Below, one piece after another: positions 35,330-46,847 of a stretch of 64,000 bases of DNA. Position numbers and translations under genes: made by a program. How positions within the stretch are numbered: the first letter of the stretch is position 1; every line of letters begins with the position of its first letter. Where the stretch lies: positions 558,001 through 622,000 of the forward strand of contig NZ_FTPQ01000001.1 of NCBI RefSeq assembly GCF_900156435.1, read 5' to 3'. The notes under the pieces are model-generated. The model searched no databases, was not told where the DNA came from, and saw only the letters and a list, made by a program, of their open reading frames with translations. The stretch comes from Microbacterium sp. RU1D (GTDB lineage Bacteria > Actinomycetota > Actinomycetes > Actinomycetales > Microbacteriaceae).

Positions 35330-36319
35330 TCAGGATGCCGGGGGTCGCGGCCGATCGCGTGCGGGAGGCGGCCAGACCGGGCCGTTCCGCGGCGGCGGGT
35401 CGCCGGCATCCGGGGTCCGCTTCTGCGCGCGTCGGGCGCCGCGCTCCTCCCAGCCGCGGGCGGCGGCGCGGCCCATCGACTCCATCGAGCGGGCGAGGGC
35501 GCGCTGGGCCGTCTCGGCGAGGTCCGATGCGACGCGGCTCCAGGCGTCGCCGCCCTCGATGCCGGGCTGCTCACCGCTCTGGCGGGCCGCCCGTTCGGCA
35601 CGGTCGAAGGCGTGGGCGGTGCGGCGGACGGCGTCGCGGTAGGCGAGGAAGTCGGCGGGCTCGAGGCGCGTCTGCACCGACGCGGGACGCAGCCACTGCG
35701 CACGCTCGTGCGCGCGGAGGAACTCGGCCAGCAGGGGCGAGCGGGAGTCGCTCATCTGCGGGTAGTCGATCGCGAGGCCGGGGTCGGTCTCGTAGGCCAT
35801 CCAGCGCGCCAGGATCGCGTCGTGCTCGGCGAGCAGCCGGGCCACCGGCAGCGGAGCGCTGCCCGCGCGGATCGCCGGGAGCATCGCCTTGGCCGCCCGC
35901 ACGCCCGCACGCCGGGCGCGCACCTCGGCGATCGCGGCGCGCAGGTCGCGCTGCGCGTCGGTGAGGCGTCCGCGTGCGGCGGAGACGACGTCGGGCGAAA
36001 CCCGGGATGCCGCCCGCTCGGCCTGAGCGCGCACCACCTCGGCGTCGGCGACCTTGACGTCGGCGCGTCCGCGGGTGACGGCGTGGCGCGCGGTCTGCAG
36101 GTCGAGCAGAGCGGCGTCGAGCTCGAGGCGTCGCGCCGCAGCCTTGCCCAGGGGGCGGGACGCCCACGCCCGGGCTGCGCGGTCGCCGGTGGTGTTCACC
36201 CCGGAAGGCAGGGCGCGCCGCCGCGTTCGGCGCACGCCGACCCAGCCGACGGTGCCCGCACCGGCCGCCGCGGGGCCGATCCACCACCACTCGACCAGAA
36301 GGGCCATCAGCGGTTCCAC
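35330..36319 (-). CDS. membrane-anchored coiled-coil protein, paralogue B
   Basis: 329 residues from GTG 36319, 6 bases after TAGCAT (36326-36331, minus strand), giving a leaderless message. An N-terminal helix (MALLVEWWWIGPAAAGAGTVGWVGV) anchors it. Residues ~60-150 form an Ala/Arg-rich coiled coil. HDAILARWMAYETD and YPQMSDSRSPLLAEFLRAHERAQWLRP then YRDAVRRTAHAFDRAERAARQ match paralogue A closely. The C-terminus is Pro/Arg-rich. Function unknown. The duplicated pair each keep their own TAGCAT promoter followed by GTGGAA, so duplication included the promoter. Confidence 0.8.
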   Translation of the reverse strand: MEPLMALLVEWWWIGPAAAGAGTVGWVGVRRTRRRALPSGVNTTGDRAARAWASRPLGKAAARRLELDAALLDLQTARHAVTRGRADVKVADAEVVRAQAERAASRVSPDVVSAARGRLTDAQRDLRAAIAEVRARRAGVRAAKAMLPAIRAGSAPLPVARLLAEHDAILARWMAYETDPGLAIDYPQMSDSRSPLLAEFLRAHERAQWLRPASVQTRLEPADFLAYRDAVRRTAHAFDRAERAARQSGEQPGIEGGDAWSRVASDLAETAQRALARSMESMGRAAARGWEERGARRAQKRTPDAGDPPPRNGPVWPPPARDRPRPPAS

Positions 36320-36410
36320 GTGCCCATGCTATGCCGGGGTCCCGACAGGCGGCTGGGCGGTGGGCCGGAATGCGCACGGGGCGAGCCGCCGGGTGTGAGA
36401 TCGTAGGCCG

Positions 36411-37781
36411 GTGACTCGGCGAACCAGCGCGGCCCGCATCCCGGGGTTCGCTCGACGGCGCGTCGTGCTCACGCCCGGGCGGGTCATCGCACTCGCCTTC
36501 GGGATCGTGCTCGCCCTGGGGACGGCCTTGCTCTCGCTGCCCGTGGCGACCCAGGGGCGGCCGGCCACTTTCATGGAGGCCCTCTTCACGGCGACCAGCG
36601 CCGTGTGCGTGACGGGCCACATCATCGTCGACACACCGACCTTCTGGTCGCCGTTCGGCCAGGTCGTGATCTTGGTGCTGATCCAGATCGGCGGCTTCGG
36701 CGTCATGTCGCTCGCGACGCTGCTCGGTCTGCTCGTCGCCCGACGCCTCGGTCTGCGCACGCGCCTGACGGCCGTGAGCGAGACGCACACGGTCGCGGTC
36801 GGCGACGTGCGCCGCGTGCTCCTCGGCGTGGCCGTGATCGCACTGGTCACCGAGGCCGTGGTCGCGATGATGCTCACCGGACGCTTCTGGCTCGGCTACG
36901 GCGAATCTCTCGGCCACTCCGTCTGGCTCGGCGTCTTCCACGCAGTGTCGTCGTTCAACAACGCGGGCTTCGCGCTCTTCAGCGACAGCCTCATGTCGTT
37001 CGCCACCGACCCGCTGATCTGCCTGCCGATCTGCGCGGCGATCATCCTCGGCGGCCTCGGCTTCCCGGTCATCATGGAGCTCTGGCGTCAGTACCGCTTC
37101 CCCCGTCGATGGACGCTGAACACCGTCACCGTGCTCGTCGGAAGTGCCGCCCTGCTCATGGGGGGCACGATCGTCCTCACGGCGCTGGAGTGGTCGAATC
37201 CGGCCACGCTCGGGGCGATGGACCCCGCCGGCCGCCTGCTCGCCGGGTTCACGATGTCGGTGATGCCCCGCACCGCCGGCTTCAACTCGATCGACGTCTC
37301 GCAGATGCTGCCCGAGAGCTGGTTCGTCACCGACATCCTCATGTTCATCGGCGGCGGCCCCGCCGGCACCGCGGGAGGCGTGAAGATCACGACGTTCGCG
37401 GTGCTGCTGTTCATCGTGCTGGCCGAGCTGCGCGGCGACACCGCGGTCAACATGTTCGGCAAGCGACTCCCGCGCTCGACCCACCGCGAGGCCCTCACGG
37501 TCGCGCTGCTGTCGGTCGCCCTCGTCGTCGGATCGACTCTGGCGATCATGGTGGTGAGCCCGTTCGGCTTCGACCGCGTCTTCTTCGAGGTCATCTCGGC
37601 ATTCGCCACCGTGGGCCTGTCGACCGGCATCACGGCATCCCTTCCGCCGGTGGCGCAGCTCGTTCTGATCCTGTTGATGTTCATCGGCCGGCTCGGCCCC
37701 GTCCTGCTCGGCGCCGCGCTGGCGTTGACGCGCGAGAAGCGCATGTACGAACTCCCGAAGGAGCGTCCGATCATTGGATAA
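36411..37781 (+). CDS. ktrB: potassium uptake channel subunit, TrkH/KtrB type
   Basis: 456 residues from GTG 36411. Four M-P-M repeats with selectivity-filter glycines are visible: TSAVCVTGH, SSFNNAGFAL, MPRTAGFNSID and ATVGLSTGIT. The flexible GGGPAGTAGGVKITT loop gates repeat 3. Length and helices fit KtrB (TrkG-like), which imports K+ with Na+. It overlaps the gene for its regulatory subunit by 8 bases. K+ uptake is the first response to hyperosmotic shock and complements ProVWX in this window. Confidence 0.95.
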   Translation: MTRRTSAARIPGFARRRVVLTPGRVIALAFGIVLALGTALLSLPVATQGRPATFMEALFTATSAVCVTGHIIVDTPTFWSPFGQVVILVLIQIGGFGVMSLATLLGLLVARRLGLRTRLTAVSETHTVAVGDVRRVLLGVAVIALVTEAVVAMMLTGRFWLGYGESLGHSVWLGVFHAVSSFNNAGFALFSDSLMSFATDPLICLPICAAIILGGLGFPVIMELWRQYRFPRRWTLNTVTVLVGSAALLMGGTIVLTALEWSNPATLGAMDPAGRLLAGFTMSVMPRTAGFNSIDVSQMLPESWFVTDILMFIGGGPAGTAGGVKITTFAVLLFIVLAELRGDTAVNMFGKRLPRSTHREALTVALLSVALVVGSTLAIMVVSPFGFDRVFFEVISAFATVGLSTGITASLPPVAQLVLILLMFIGRLGPVLLGAALALTREKRMYELPKERPIIG

Positions 37782-38469
37782 CAACACGTTCTTCAGCCGA
37801 CGCCGAGTGCGCGGAACCGCGGCGACGTCGATCGCGGTGATCGGCCTCGGACGATTCGGCGGGGCGCTCGCCACCGAGCTCGCGCGCAGTGGCAGCGAGG
37901 TGCTGGGCGTCGACACCGACGAAGACATCGTCCAGTCGCTCAACGGCGTCCTCACGCACGTCGTCCGTGCCGACTCGACGAAGCAGGCTGCCCTGGAGCA
38001 GCTCGGGATCGCCGAATTCGACCGGGTCGTGGTCGGCATCGGTTCCGACATCCAGGCGAGCATCCTGACGACGTCGCTGCTCAAGCGCATGGGCACCCGC
38101 TCGATCTGGGCCAAGGCGATCAGCGAACAGCACGGCCTCATCCTCGAGCAGCTCGGCATCGAGCACGTCGTCTATCCCGAAGCCGACATGGGGCGCCGCG
38201 TCGCGCACCTCGTTCGCGGCTCGATGCTCGACTACGTCGAATTCGACCGCGACCTCGTCGTCGCGAAGACCGTGGCCCCGCGGGAGCTCGTCGGTCAGAC
38301 CTTGGAGCAGGCAGCCGTCCGTCGGCGCCACGGTGTGACGATCGTCAAGGTCCGCGGCGCGGACGGCGAGTGGCACGCTGCGGGCGCGGCGACCGTGATC
38401 CGAGAGGGTGACCTGCTCATCGTGATCGGCCCGGTCGAGCGGACGGAGCGGTTCGCCGCCCTGGCTTGA
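37774..38469 (+). CDS. ktrA: potassium uptake regulatory subunit, KtrA/TrkA type
   Basis: 231 residues. The RCK_N Rossmann domain has IAVIGLGRFGGALATELARSGSEVLGVDTDED, where GLGRFG binds the nucleotide and Asp ends strand 2. The C-terminal RCK_C domain includes LVGQTLEQAAVRRRHGVTIVKV. It forms the octameric ring that opens KtrB with ATP, and RCK_C domains can bind cyclic di-AMP (family knowledge). The start is the rare TTG at 37774: AAGGAG lies 10 bases upstream inside ktrB, and no ATG or GTG lies nearby in frame before the Rossmann fold. The overlap couples translation to ktrB. Confidence 0.94.
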   Translation: MDNNTFFSRRRVRGTAATSIAVIGLGRFGGALATELARSGSEVLGVDTDEDIVQSLNGVLTHVVRADSTKQAALEQLGIAEFDRVVVGIGSDIQASILTTSLLKRMGTRSIWAKAISEQHGLILEQLGIEHVVYPEADMGRRVAHLVRGSMLDYVEFDRDLVVAKTVAPRELVGQTLEQAAVRRRHGVTIVKVRGADGEWHAAGAATVIREGDLLIVIGPVERTERFAALA

Positions 38470-38478
38470 CGCCGGCCC

Positions 38479-38919
38479 TCAGGCCGGGGGAGCGCTCGCG
38501 ATGTGCGCCTGCATCGGGAGCAGGTTGTGCAGCGGTGCCATGTAACCCTGCGCGGGCATGTCGAACACGACGCCCGCGACGCCCTGCTGGGCGAACGCGG
38601 CGAGCCACTCGACCGCCCCCGGCAGGGGAACGCTCAGCACGCGGGAGGCTGCCTCTTCGTCGAGCCCGTTCGCGAGCGCTCCGTCGTGCGCGCGCTGCCG
38701 CGAGGTGAAGGCGAAGACCATCGGGCCGTTCGGGAGCTGACCGATGAACGGTGACGGGGCGTCATCGGGCCCCCGGGCGATGAACGACCAGTGCGGCAGC
38801 GCGTACACGGCCCGCCAGAGGGCGTCCATCGCCGCGAAGCTGTCGGGCTGGGCACGCGCGGCGTCGGACAGCGCGTCGATCGAGGCGACGGTCTCCGGGG
38901 CCGGGTCGATGAGGGACAT
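38479..38919 (-). CDS. SseB-like small cytoplasmic protein
   Basis: 146 residues, no membrane segment. FAAMDALWRAVYALPHWSFIARG, FIGQLPNGPMVFAFTSRQRA and PLPGAVEWLAAFAQQGVAGVVFDMP resemble the SseB N-terminal domain pattern, in which short strands read out a small alpha/beta fold. Function unknown. It is convergent with ktrA, only 9 bases apart. The next gene upstream on the minus strand, a 45-residue membrane protein, is 22 bases away, so they are probably cotranscribed. Family assignment is tentative. Confidence 0.75.
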   Translation of the reverse strand: MSLIDPAPETVASIDALSDAARAQPDSFAAMDALWRAVYALPHWSFIARGPDDAPSPFIGQLPNGPMVFAFTSRQRAHDGALANGLDEEAASRVLSVPLPGAVEWLAAFAQQGVAGVVFDMPAQGYMAPLHNLLPMQAHIASAPPA

Positions 38920-38941
38920 GCGGAACCGCCTTGCGTCGTCG

Positions 38942-39079
38942 TCAGCCGAGGATGAGCGAGATCACCGTGGCGCCCCCGCCGGTGAGGATGAGCGCCCCGA
39001 TCACCACCCAGGCCGTGATCTTCACCCGCTTCTGACGCTTGTCGCTGAACACGGTCATGTCGTCGTCGTCATCGGTCAT
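38942..39079 (-). CDS. 45-residue single-pass membrane protein
   Basis: A small gene from ATG 39079 to TGA 38942-38944, encoding 45 residues. GAGGAG lies about 9 bases before the ATG, an excellent ribosome site. The N-terminus is acidic (TDDDDD), followed by a basic patch (DKRQKRVK) and a hydrophobic helix of about 22 residues (TAWVVIGALILTGGGATVIS). This in-out charge pattern predicts a cytoplasmic N-terminus. I know no function. It lies between purL and the SseB-like gene on the same strand. Confidence 0.75.
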   Translation of the reverse strand: MTDDDDDMTVFSDKRQKRVKITAWVVIGALILTGGGATVISLILG

Positions 39080-39130
39080 CGCGTGTCTCCTCACGTGGTG
39101 CGTTCGGCGGGACCATCCGCGCCGAGCGGC

Positions 39131-41470
<2,340 letters not shown>

Positions 41471-41752
41471 GCGGCTGAGCTCCAAGAATCGCAGGGGCCG
41501 GACGGGAGTCAGTCTAGTTGGGCGGGCCGACATGCCCGGGCGGCATTCCCCGGCCCGAGGAGGAGCGGCTGGTGGGGAGGAGGGGCGGGCGGTGGCATCC
41601 ATTCCCCTGTTCGCGCACCCCCGCACCTCCGGCGACCCTCCACGCTCGGCGATCCGCACGTTCTCGGTCGGCGCGCGGTGGAGCGGACCGAGGTTGTGCG
41701 GAGGTCGAAGGACGCGACAGGCTGGCCGCACCGGACCGAAAGGCGCGCACCC

Positions 41753-42133
41753 ATGGCCATCCTGAACTTCCACCTCGTCGTCTCCGGCGACCTCGCCGCC
41801 GCCCAGCAGGCCACCCGCACCGCCCTCGACGCGGCCGGCTTCACCGTCGCCGAGCAGCGCGACCATTGGAAGGCGACCCACGGCAGCGTCGCCAAGACGA
41901 TGTTCCTCGGCCTGCGCGCGCACGACGCCGACGTGCGAGAGGTGCTCGACGTGAGCTTCGCCGACCTGGGCGGCACCGTGCGGGTGGATCTGCATCGCCC
42001 GATCTTCCAGCCGGCCGGCGGCAGTGACGACGGCCTCGAGCAGCTCAAGCTGCGCGAGGCCTACCAAGAGGTCGTCGGCCGCGTGGAGGCCGACCTGCAG
42101 CGGCAGGGCGTGCTCGTCAGCGCCGACGTCTGA
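41753..42133 (+). CDS. conserved small protein of unknown function
   Basis: 126 residues from ATG 41753, with GAAAGG about 10 bases upstream. It starts with a beta strand ([28 protein letters not shown]), then [51 protein letters not shown] and ends in a helix. It is soluble and alpha/beta by pattern. I do not recognise the family. The glycerate kinase gene follows after 9 bases on the same strand. The 282-base space before it, shared with purL, holds the purL promoter and a GGCATCC but nothing else I can identify. Confidence 0.75.
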   Translation: MAILNFHLVVSGDLAAAQQATRTALDAAGFTVAEQRDHWKATHGSVAKTMFLGLRAHDADVREVLDVSFADLGGTVRVDLHRPIFQPAGGSDDGLEQLKLREAYQEVVGRVEADLQRQGVLVSADV

Positions 42134-42142
42134 GTCGATCGG

Positions 42143-43150
42143 ATGCGCGTGGTCATTGCCCCCGACAAGTTCAAGGGCACGCTGAGCGCCCGCGAGGCGG
42201 CGGATGCCATGGCTCACGCGGTGCGGCATCGCTGGCCCGAGGCGCAGGTCGCGGTGATCCCCATGGCCGACGGTGGCGACGGGACGCTCGATGCCCTGGG
42301 CGGCGCGAACCGCGACGACGAGGTGACCGGACCGCTCGGTGCGCCCGTCCGCGCCCCGTGGCGCCTCGACGGCGCGCGGGCCGTGATCGAATCCGCCGCG
42401 GCATCCGGTCTCGTGCTCGCCGGGGGAGCGGACCGTAACGACCCCTGGGGCGCCACGAGCCGGGGCGCCGGGGAGCTCATCGCGCGCGCCCTCGACGCGG
42501 GCGCCTCGTACATCGTCGTCGGCATGGGCGGCTCGGCGACGACCGACGGCGGACGCGGCGCGCTCGAGGCGCTCGACGCCCGCGTCCCCTTCGCACCCGG
42601 CCGGGTCGTCGTGCTGACCGACACGACGGTCGCCTTCCGCGACGCCGCGCGGGTGTTCGCACCGCAGAAAGGCGCGGATGCCGCGATGGTGCAGCGCCTC
42701 ACGGCGCGACTCGAGACGGATGCCGAGGAGTGGACGGTGCGGTTCGGGCGGGACGTGCGTCGCGTTCCCCGCACGGGCGCGGCGGGTGGGCTCTCGGGGG
42801 CGCTGTTCGCCGCGGGGGCGGAGCTCGTCGACGGAGCGGACTTCGTCGCCGAGGCGCTGGGACTGGACGGGAAGATCGCGGATGCCGACCTCGTCCTCAC
42901 CGGCGAGGGCGCCTTCGACGAGACCTCGCTCACGGGGAAGGGCCCAGGTCATGTGCTCGCGCTCGCCGCGGCGCGAGGGGTGCCCGCGGTGGTGATCGCG
43001 GGGGTGGTCGACCCGCGCGCGGCCCGGGCGCTGACGATCTCGCTCGTCGACACCGTGGGCGAGGATCGCGCCCGGAGCGCGCCCGTCGCCGCCGTCCGCG
43101 CGACGACGCAGGCGGCGCTGTCGCGGTGGGGAGGCGGCATCCGGCCCTGA
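42143..43150 (+). CDS. glycerate kinase (GckA/GarK family)
   Basis: 335 residues, slightly shorter than the usual ~375. It should phosphorylate glycerate to 2- or 3-phosphoglycerate. [21 protein letters not shown] opens the protein, as in the family, followed by [39 protein letters not shown] and [25 protein letters not shown], the nucleotide and glycerate-binding segments. It is downstream of the small unknown gene and likely cotranscribed with it. It may feed glycerate from photorespiratory-type or sugar-acid degradation into glycolysis; no pathway neighbours are present. Confidence 0.93.
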   Translation: MRVVIAPDKFKGTLSAREAADAMAHAVRHRWPEAQVAVIPMADGGDGTLDALGGANRDDEVTGPLGAPVRAPWRLDGARAVIESAAASGLVLAGGADRNDPWGATSRGAGELIARALDAGASYIVVGMGGSATTDGGRGALEALDARVPFAPGRVVVLTDTTVAFRDAARVFAPQKGADAAMVQRLTARLETDAEEWTVRFGRDVRRVPRTGAAGGLSGALFAAGAELVDGADFVAEALGLDGKIADADLVLTGEGAFDETSLTGKGPGHVLALAAARGVPAVVIAGVVDPRAARALTISLVDTVGEDRARSAPVAAVRATTQAALSRWGGGIRP

Positions 43151-43226
43151 CCGTCGAGCGGATGCCGGGCGTATCGCGGCGCAGGAGGGACGGGGGTGCG
43201 CGGGCCGATGGGCGTAGCCTCATCTC

Positions 43227-44396
43227 GTGACGTCGCGCCCCGCCGAGATCGCCTCGGGCCCGCCCCTGAGGTGGTCGGCTATGAGCGCGACGGGCCGGCG
43301 GGTGCTGCTGGACCTGCTGGTGCACGGTCCCCGCTCCCGGATCCGCATCGCCGAGCGCCTCGGGCTCTCCCGAGCGAGCCTCACGCGGGTCGCGCGCGAG
43401 CTCGTCGACGGCGGTCTCATCCTGCCGGGCGACATGCTGGCCAGCGCCTCGCGCGGGCGCCCGGCCGAGGAGCTGCACCTGCGCCCGCAGGCGGCGCACT
43501 TCGTCGGCGTGAAAGTGACCGCGGAGCGGGTGTACGCGGTGGTCACCGATCTCGCGGCGACCGTCGTCGACGAACTCGAGATCGCCCTCGCCTCACCGGC
43601 CGAGAGGGAGGTCGTCGACGCGATCGTCGGAGCCACCCGCACGCTGGGAGACCGGCACGGGACGATGTCGGCGGTGGGCGTCGGGCTCGCGGCCGACGTG
43701 CTGCGGCGCGAGGGGGAGCCCCTCGTGGCGAGCTCGCCCCTGCTCGGGTGGAGCGCCCCCGTCCCGCTGGCCGGGCTGTTGGCGGAGCGGGTGGGGGTGC
43801 CCGTCACCGTCGCGAACGACGTGCACGCACTGACGGCGGCACATCACTGGTTCGGCAGCGGCGTGGACCACCGGTCGGTCGTGGTCTACGGCGTGGGGGC
43901 CGGCATCGGGTGCGGGGTCGTCGTGGACGACGAGCTCGTGCAGGGAGCTCACGGGCGCAGCGGGCGGGTGGGGCACACCCGGATCGCGCGAACGGGGCGT
44001 CCGTGCACGAACGGGCATTCCGACTGCGTGCACAGCTTCGTGAGCATGCCCGCGATCGAGGCCAACGCGGGCGTCGCGCCCGGCGAGTACGCATCGGCTC
44101 TCGAGCGGGCGCGGGCGGTCGACGGCCGCGAGCGGGCCGCGTTCGCGGCCGCGGCGTACGCGCTCGGCGCGGCGGTGGCCGAGACGGTGAACCTCCTCGA
44201 CCCGGAACTGGTCTCGCTGATGGGGGAGGGTCTCGACATGCTCGACCTGGACCCCACCGCCTTCGACGAGGGCCTCACCGCGCATCTCGAGCAGGTTCCG
44301 CGCGCGAGCGTCCGCATCGATCGGCCGCCCTTCGCCTTCGGCCTGTACGCCCGCGGTGCGGCCGCGACCGCGATCCGCGAGCTGCTATCGGTCTGA
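43227..44396 (+). CDS. ROK family transcriptional regulator
   Basis: 389 residues from GTG 43227, 6 bases after TAGCCT (43215-43220), a leaderless start. The N-terminal winged helix (GPRSRIRIAERLGLSRASLTRVARELVDGGLI, about 32-63) precedes a ROK sugar-kinase-like domain (VGVGLAADVL, VTVANDVHALTAAHHWFG, VYGVGAGIGCGVVVDDELVQGAHGRSGRVGHTRI). The zinc-binding motif is partly changed: GRPCTNGHSDCVHSF retains three Cys/His positions. It sits before the sugar ABC-glycosidase operon, which it probably represses until a sugar binds. Confidence 0.93.
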   Translation: MTSRPAEIASGPPLRWSAMSATGRRVLLDLLVHGPRSRIRIAERLGLSRASLTRVARELVDGGLILPGDMLASASRGRPAEELHLRPQAAHFVGVKVTAERVYAVVTDLAATVVDELEIALASPAEREVVDAIVGATRTLGDRHGTMSAVGVGLAADVLRREGEPLVASSPLLGWSAPVPLAGLLAERVGVPVTVANDVHALTAAHHWFGSGVDHRSVVVYGVGAGIGCGVVVDDELVQGAHGRSGRVGHTRIARTGRPCTNGHSDCVHSFVSMPAIEANAGVAPGEYASALERARAVDGRERAAFAAAAYALGAAVAETVNLLDPELVSLMGEGLDMLDLDPTAFDEGLTAHLEQVPRASVRIDRPPFAFGLYARGAAATAIRELLSV

Positions 44397-44449
44397 CCCC
44401 CGCAGGCGTCGCCCCGTGCGAGGGGTGTCGTTCGCGAGCGCGCCAAATG

Positions 44450-44472
44450 TTTTGTTTCATAGGTTGACAAAA
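44450..44472. promoter_or_regulatory. candidate ROK operator and promoter region
   Basis: TTTTGT (44450-44455), 11 bases, ACAAAA (44467-44472) is an inverted repeat in a strikingly AT-rich block inside GC-rich DNA. TTGACA (44464-44469) matches a perfect -35 box, although no good -10 box follows at the standard distance. It is the natural place for control of the 44578-53471 operon by the adjacent ROK protein. Confidence 0.6.
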
Positions 44473-44577
44473 TAGAGCGGGGCGGCGAGGGTAGGACGCG
44501 AGCACCCGGGGGTCGGCCCCGGGGAGCATCGGCCGCACCGTCGCCCGGAGCCGGTCGCACCTACAAAGGAGTAGTTC

Positions 44578-45861
44578 GTGAAGCGCAGCAATCTCTTCCG
44601 CGCCGGCGCCCTCGCCGTCGCGAGTGCCGCCGTCCTGACCACCGCCGGCTGCGCCGGCGATGCGGGCCAGTCATCGGGTCCGGTGACCCTCGAATACTGG
44701 GCCTGGGCGCCCGGCATCGGCGACGTCATCGACGTCTGGAACGAGCAGCACCCCGACGTCCAGGTGAAGGTCGTGGAAGCCGCGGGCGCCGACGACATGA
44801 TCGCGAAGCTGCTCGCGGCGCAGCGGGCGGGGGAGGGCCCCGACCTCGCTCAGGCGGAGTACCAGAAGCTGCCCAACATGGTCGTCAGCGATGTCGCGCT
44901 CGACATCAGCGAGTACGCCGACACGTTCGCGGACGGCTTCTCGGACGGGGCCATGAGCCTCGTCACCGTCGGCGACGGCGTCTACGCGGTGCCGCAGGAC
45001 ACGGGCCCCATGATCTTCATGTACCGCAAGGACATCTTCGATCAGAACGGGTGGGCCGCTCCGTCCACCTGGGACGAGTACGCCGCCCTCGCGCAGACGG
45101 TGAAGACCACGCTCCCCGGGACCCTGCTCGGGGGCTACCCCGACGACGCGTCGACGATGGCCGCGTACGCGCAGCCCCTCGGCGCGGAGTGGTGGGCCAC
45201 CGAGGGTGACGCGTGGAAGGTCGGCATCGACGAGGCTCCCACCCAGCGCGTCGTGGACTTCTGGCAGCCGCTGGTCGAGCAGGGCCTCGTCGACACGACG
45301 CACTTCTTCACCCCGGAATGGGGCACGAAGATGAACGACGGCAGCATCCTGAGCTGGACCGCCGGAGCGTGGGCGCCCGCCGCCGCCTTCTCGGTGGCCC
45401 CCGACACGGCGGGCCTGTGGGCCGCCGCGAAGATGCCCACGTGGGACGGCGAGACCGGCACCGGCTTCATGGGCGGCTCCTCCGTCATGGTGACCAAGAA
45501 CACCGAGCACCCGAAGGAGGCCGTCGAGTTCCTGCAGTGGCTCAACGCGAGCGACGACGGCACCCGCGGTCTCATCGACATCGGACTGTTCCCGGCCTCC
45601 TCCGCCGGCCAGTCGCAGCTCGCCGGTCAGCCCGTCCCCGATCTGGTCAGCACTCAGGCGGACTTCTGGGATCTCGCGGTCGACATCGCCGAGAACAGCG
45701 CGCCCTTCACATGGGGCCCGAACGTCCAGGTGGCTTTCGACGCGTGGTCCGACGGGGTGAAGGCCGCCACGCAGAGCGGCGGTTCCTACACCGCCGTTCT
45801 GGAGTCGGCTCAGGATGCCGTCGTCGCCGACCTCGAGAAGTCCGGATTCACGGTCCAGTGA
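44578..45861 (+). CDS. sugar ABC transporter substrate-binding lipoprotein
   Basis: 427 residues from GTG 44578 with AAAGGAG upstream. Lipobox LTTAGC with Cys25, then a family 1 solute-binding fold (VTLEYWAWAPGIGDVIDVWNEQHPDVQVKVVEA; GEGPDLAQAEYQKLPNMV; YAVPQDTGPMIFMYRKDIFDQNGW; GFMGGSSVMVTKNTEHPKEAVEFLQWL). It captures an oligosaccharide, probably a galactoside or xyloglucan-derived sugar given the three glycosidases in the same operon. No ATPase gene is present here, so a shared MsiK-like ATPase elsewhere is expected. Confidence 0.94.
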   Translation: MKRSNLFRAGALAVASAAVLTTAGCAGDAGQSSGPVTLEYWAWAPGIGDVIDVWNEQHPDVQVKVVEAAGADDMIAKLLAAQRAGEGPDLAQAEYQKLPNMVVSDVALDISEYADTFADGFSDGAMSLVTVGDGVYAVPQDTGPMIFMYRKDIFDQNGWAAPSTWDEYAALAQTVKTTLPGTLLGGYPDDASTMAAYAQPLGAEWWATEGDAWKVGIDEAPTQRVVDFWQPLVEQGLVDTTHFFTPEWGTKMNDGSILSWTAGAWAPAAAFSVAPDTAGLWAAAKMPTWDGETGTGFMGGSSVMVTKNTEHPKEAVEFLQWLNASDDGTRGLIDIGLFPASSAGQSQLAGQPVPDLVSTQADFWDLAVDIAENSAPFTWGPNVQVAFDAWSDGVKAATQSGGSYTAVLESAQDAVVADLEKSGFTVQ

Positions 45862-45917
45862 TCGCCCCGCGGTGGGAGGGCACGCGCCCTCCCTCCGCCC
45901 ACCCAGGAGAACGACCT

Positions 45918-46847
45918 GTGACCACCACCGTCTCGCGCGGGGCATCCCGCCGCACCTCCCTCCGGCCCCGCATCGCCCCGTGGGCGTTCCTCGCCCCGGC
46001 CCTCGCGCTGTTCACGATGTTCCTCGTCGTGCCCATCGGGTACGCGATCTATCTCAGCGTCATGCAGCTGCGCTCCAGCGGCGGTGCCTTCGGCATCCGT
46101 CGGCAGACCTTCGTCGGTCTCGACAACTACGTCGCCTCGCTCACCGACCCCGAGCTCGTGGCATCCCTGGGTCGCCTCGGGATCTTCGCGCTCATCTCGG
46201 TGCCGCTGACCCTCGGTCTGGCGCTGACGTTCGCGCTGCTGCTGGATCTGCCCGGCGTGCGCCTCGCCCGCTTCTCGCGCCTGGCGATCTTCCTGCCTTA
46301 CGCCGTGCCCGGGGTGATCGGCGCCCTGCTGTGGGGCTTCCTCTACCTCCCCCGGACGAGTCCGGCGACCTACCTGCTGCAGGCCGTGGGGCTGCCCTCG
46401 GTCGATTTCCTGAACGGCTCGTGGCTCTACCTGTCGCTGTCGAACATCGCGGTGTGGGCGGGCGTCGGCTTCAACATGATCGTCATGTACACCGCGCTGC
46501 GGTCGATCCCGACCGAGCTCTACGAGGCGGCCAAGATCGACGGCGCCTCGGAGTGGCAGATCGCGTGGCGGATCAAGGTGCCCCTGCTCACGCCGGCGCT
46601 CGTGCTGACGTTCCTGTTCTCGATCATCGCCACGCTCCAGGCGTACGGCGAACCCACGACGCTGCGGTCGATGTCGAACTCGATCTCGTTCAACTTCTTC
46701 CCGCTGATGAAGATCTACCGCGACGCCTTCAACCTCGACAACACCTCGGGGGCGGCGGCCGCCTCGGTCGTGCTCGCCCTCGGAACCCTCGTCATCTCGC
46801 TCGGGCTCCTCCGCCTCCTGCAGCGCCGCACCTTCGGAGAGAACTGA
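45918..46847 (+). CDS. sugar ABC transporter permease (MalF-like)
   Basis: 309 residues from GTG 45918, with CAGGAGA 8 bases before. Six membrane helices. The coupling loop is YEAAKIDGASEWQIAWRIKVPLLTPAL (EAA motif with the conserved Gly). N-terminal WAFLAPALALFTMFLVVPIGYAIYLS is typical of MalF/UgpA permeases. Its stop overlaps the MalG-like gene by one base, giving a heterodimeric channel for the lipoprotein at 44578. Confidence 0.94.
   Translation: MTTTVSRGASRRTSLRPRIAPWAFLAPALALFTMFLVVPIGYAIYLSVMQLRSSGGAFGIRRQTFVGLDNYVASLTDPELVASLGRLGIFALISVPLTLGLALTFALLLDLPGVRLARFSRLAIFLPYAVPGVIGALLWGFLYLPRTSPATYLLQAVGLPSVDFLNGSWLYLSLSNIAVWAGVGFNMIVMYTALRSIPTELYEAAKIDGASEWQIAWRIKVPLLTPALVLTFLFSIIATLQAYGEPTTLRSMSNSISFNFFPLMKIYRDAFNLDNTSGAAAASVVLALGTLVISLGLLRLLQRRTFGEN

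Noticed and set aside
41471..42952. N-terminal extension of purL
   Set aside because: The frame stays open far upstream across two genes on the other strand, but only the part from GTG 41470 resembles PurL.
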